A DNA stretch of 15,885 nucleotides from JACQCE01 sp041484905. Its GTDB lineage: Bacteria > Nitrospirota > Nitrospiria > JACQCE01. A program made the translations under genes and the position numbers. The notes under the pieces were generated by a model. It was not told where the DNA came from. It searched no databases and saw only the letters and a program-made list of their open reading frames with translations. The stretch covers positions 1 through 15,885 of the forward strand of contig JBGPIL010000030.1 in NCBI GenBank assembly GCA_041484905.1, read 5' to 3'. Positions 14,511 through 15,885 of this stretch are shown one piece after another; the stretch's first letter is position 1, and every line of letters begins with the position of its first letter.

Positions 14511-15885
14511 TTGCTGCCGTTTGACCTGTACGCGGTCATTCAATCGACCCTTGTGGCGACCATTGCGCTGTACGGGTTGGGGATGGTCCTCCCCTTGCTC
14601 GTTCACCGGCAGGCGCATCTGCAAAATCTGCTCGCGCATGGAGCGGCCGCGGCGGCCTCGCTGGCCGGCGTCGTGCTGGGGTTGTCGGGCCTGCTGATTG
14701 AAACCCCGCCGGTCTTCTCCCTCCCCTCCACGCTCCCATTGCTCACGATCCAGCTCCGGCTTGATCCGCTCTCGGCCTTTTTCGTGCTGCTGATCTCCCT
14801 GGCCGGCGTGGCTGTCTCGATCTATGCCATGGGCTACGTCCGGGAGTTCGAAGGGCGCCATCCGATCGGCCTGCTGGGCGGGCTCTACAACGCGTTTCTG
14901 CTCTCGATGACCCTCGTCGTGATGGCGGACGACGGTTTTCTCTTCCTGATCCTGTGGGAGATCATGTCGCTCGTCTCCTACCTGCTGGTGGTGACCGAAC
15001 ACGAGAAGGCCGACGTGCGCTACGCGGGGTTCTTCTATCTGGTGATGACCCATGTGGGCACGGCCTTCATCCTCGTGACCTATCTGGTCTTCTTTCAACA
15101 AACGGGCGATTTTTCATTCGAGGGCTTCCGCCACTCGATCGCCTCGCTGCCCGAGGGGTTCAGGACGATTGCCTTTCTCGCGGCGTTGATCGGATTCGGG
15201 ACCAAGGCCGGGATCATTCCCCTGCATGTCTGGCTGCCCTATGCCCACCCCGCGGCGCCCTCCCATGTCTCGGCGTTGATGTCGGGCGTGATGATCAAGA
15301 CCGCCATCTACGGGCTGATCCGGGTCTATTTCGATTTTCTCGGCGGCGACTTCCCCTGGTGGTGGGGCTTTACCGTCCTGGCGGTGGGCGCGGTGTCAGC
15401 ATTGCTGGGCGTCATGTATGCGTTGATGGAACATGATCTGAAAAGTCTCCTGGCTTATCACAGCGTGGAAAACATCGGGATCATTCTGTTGGGCATCGGC
15501 GCCGGGATGATCTTTCAGACGTACGGGCTCTCCCATCTGGCCGCGTTGGGCCTGCTGGCCGGCCTCTATCACACGCTCAACCATGCCGTGTTCAAGTCGC
15601 TCCTCTTCATGGGCGCCGGCGCGGTCTTGTCGACGACCCATACGCGCAACATGGAGGAATACGGCGGGCTGATCAGGACGATGCCGTGGACGGCCTTCTG
15701 CTTTCTCATCGGCGCGGTGTCGATCTCGGGACTTCCACCGACGAACGGCTTTGTGAGCGAGTGGCTGACCTTTCAAAGCCTATTTTTAAGTTTTCAGCTG
15801 CCGGACCTGTTGATGAAGATCATGGTGCCGATCGGCGCCGCGATGCTGGCGCTGACCGGCGCGCTGGCCGTCGCCTGTTTTGCCA
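14511..15885 (+). CDS. HyfB/NuoL-like proton-pump membrane subunit (3' end outside window)
   Basis: 458 residues visible, cut by the right edge. It begins at a TTG with AGAAGGAGA 5 bases before; no ATG fits in frame. Many membrane helices of the Mrp-antiporter fold shared by NuoL/M/N and hydrogenase-4 HyfB. Key charged residues are in place: E150 in FLILWEIMSLVSYLLV (TM5 glutamate), K232 in GFGTKAGIIPLHVWLP (TM7 lysine), HPAAPSHVSALMSGVMIK, and K362 in LNHAVFKSLLF. 'SISGLPPTNGFVSEWL' and 'DLKSLLAYHSVENIGII' are closer to HyfB than NuoM. HyfB-type subunits pump protons in group-4 hydrogenase or ferredoxin-linked complexes. Its place just after a ferredoxin-dependent oxidoreductase suggests a membrane complex that couples ferredoxin oxidation, or reverse electron flow to ferredoxin, to the ion gradient (inference). 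The rest of the complex would lie to the right. Confidence 0.9.
   Translation, partial: MLPFDLYAVIQSTLVATIALYGLGMVLPLLVHRQAHLQNLLAHGAAAAASLAGVVLGLSGLLIETPPVFSLPSTLPLLTIQLRLDPLSAFFVLLISLAGVAVSIYAMGYVREFEGRHPIGLLGGLYNAFLLSMTLVVMADDGFLFLILWEIMSLVSYLLVVTEHEKADVRYAGFFYLVMTHVGTAFILVTYLVFFQQTGDFSFEGFRHSIASLPEGFRTIAFLAALIGFGTKAGIIPLHVWLPYAHPAAPSHVSALMSGVMIKTAIYGLIRVYFDFLGGDFPWWWGFTVLAVGAVSALLGVMYALMEHDLKSLLAYHSVENIGIILLGIGAGMIFQTYGLSHLAALGLLAGLYHTLNHAVFKSLLFMGAGAVLSTTHTRNMEEYGGLIRTMPWTAFCFLIGAVSISGLPPTNGFVSEWLTFQSLFLSFQLPDLLMKIMVPIGAAMLALTGALAVACFA

Overview
The window is GC-rich, tightly packed bacterial chromosome with a Gram-negative character: it carries a TonB-dependent outer-membrane receptor, a lipoprotein with a lipobox and a sigma-54 activator. 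The best guess for the source is the genus Nitrospira or a close relative. This rests on the gene content on the right side: a fused gamma-alpha 2-oxoacid:ferredoxin oxidoreductase, its beta subunit, two tandem CO-dehydrogenase-beta-like small subunits, and then a HyfB/NuoL-type proton-pump subunit. That is inference from gene content; no rRNA or other marker gene is present.

The left half (1-8158) lies entirely on the minus strand. In transcription order it holds: an NtrC-type sigma-54 response regulator; a TonB-dependent receptor whose start overlaps the regulator's stop; a 437-base regulatory gap with a strong -24/-12 sigma-54 promoter match; a radical SAM/SPASM peptide maturase; a 25-codon gene with a very strong ribosome binding site that looks like its RiPP precursor; a perfect 15-bp stem-loop; a sigma-70-like promoter; an oligopeptide-binding-type lipoprotein; and a cache-HAMP sensor histidine kinase whose start overlaps the lipoprotein's stop and which runs off the left edge. 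I read this as one system: a small modified peptide is made, imported by the receptor, captured by the lipoprotein and sensed by the kinase, and the regulator then drives the maturase/peptide operon. The layout resembles methanobactin-type RiPP metallophore loci (precursor, TonB receptor, SBP_bac_5 protein). It also resembles radical-SAM peptide pheromone loops. The link between the parts is inference, and no exporter or protease is visible.

The middle (8159-9726) has a divergent class I methyltransferase. Its last codons come from a REP/MITE-like inverted repeat, and right behind that lies a C-terminal remnant of an Orn/Lys/Arg decarboxylase. This looks like a deletion or insertion scar.

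The right part (9727-15885) has a Fur-family regulator facing away from the oxidoreductase operon, with a 21-bp palindrome between them. The operon is korA (gamma-alpha fusion), korB and two paralogous CdhB-like subunits. After a 162-base gap comes a HyfB-like membrane subunit cut by the window end. The oxidoreductase makes or uses reduced ferredoxin, as in the reductive or oxidative TCA cycle, and the membrane complex may couple ferredoxin to an ion gradient.
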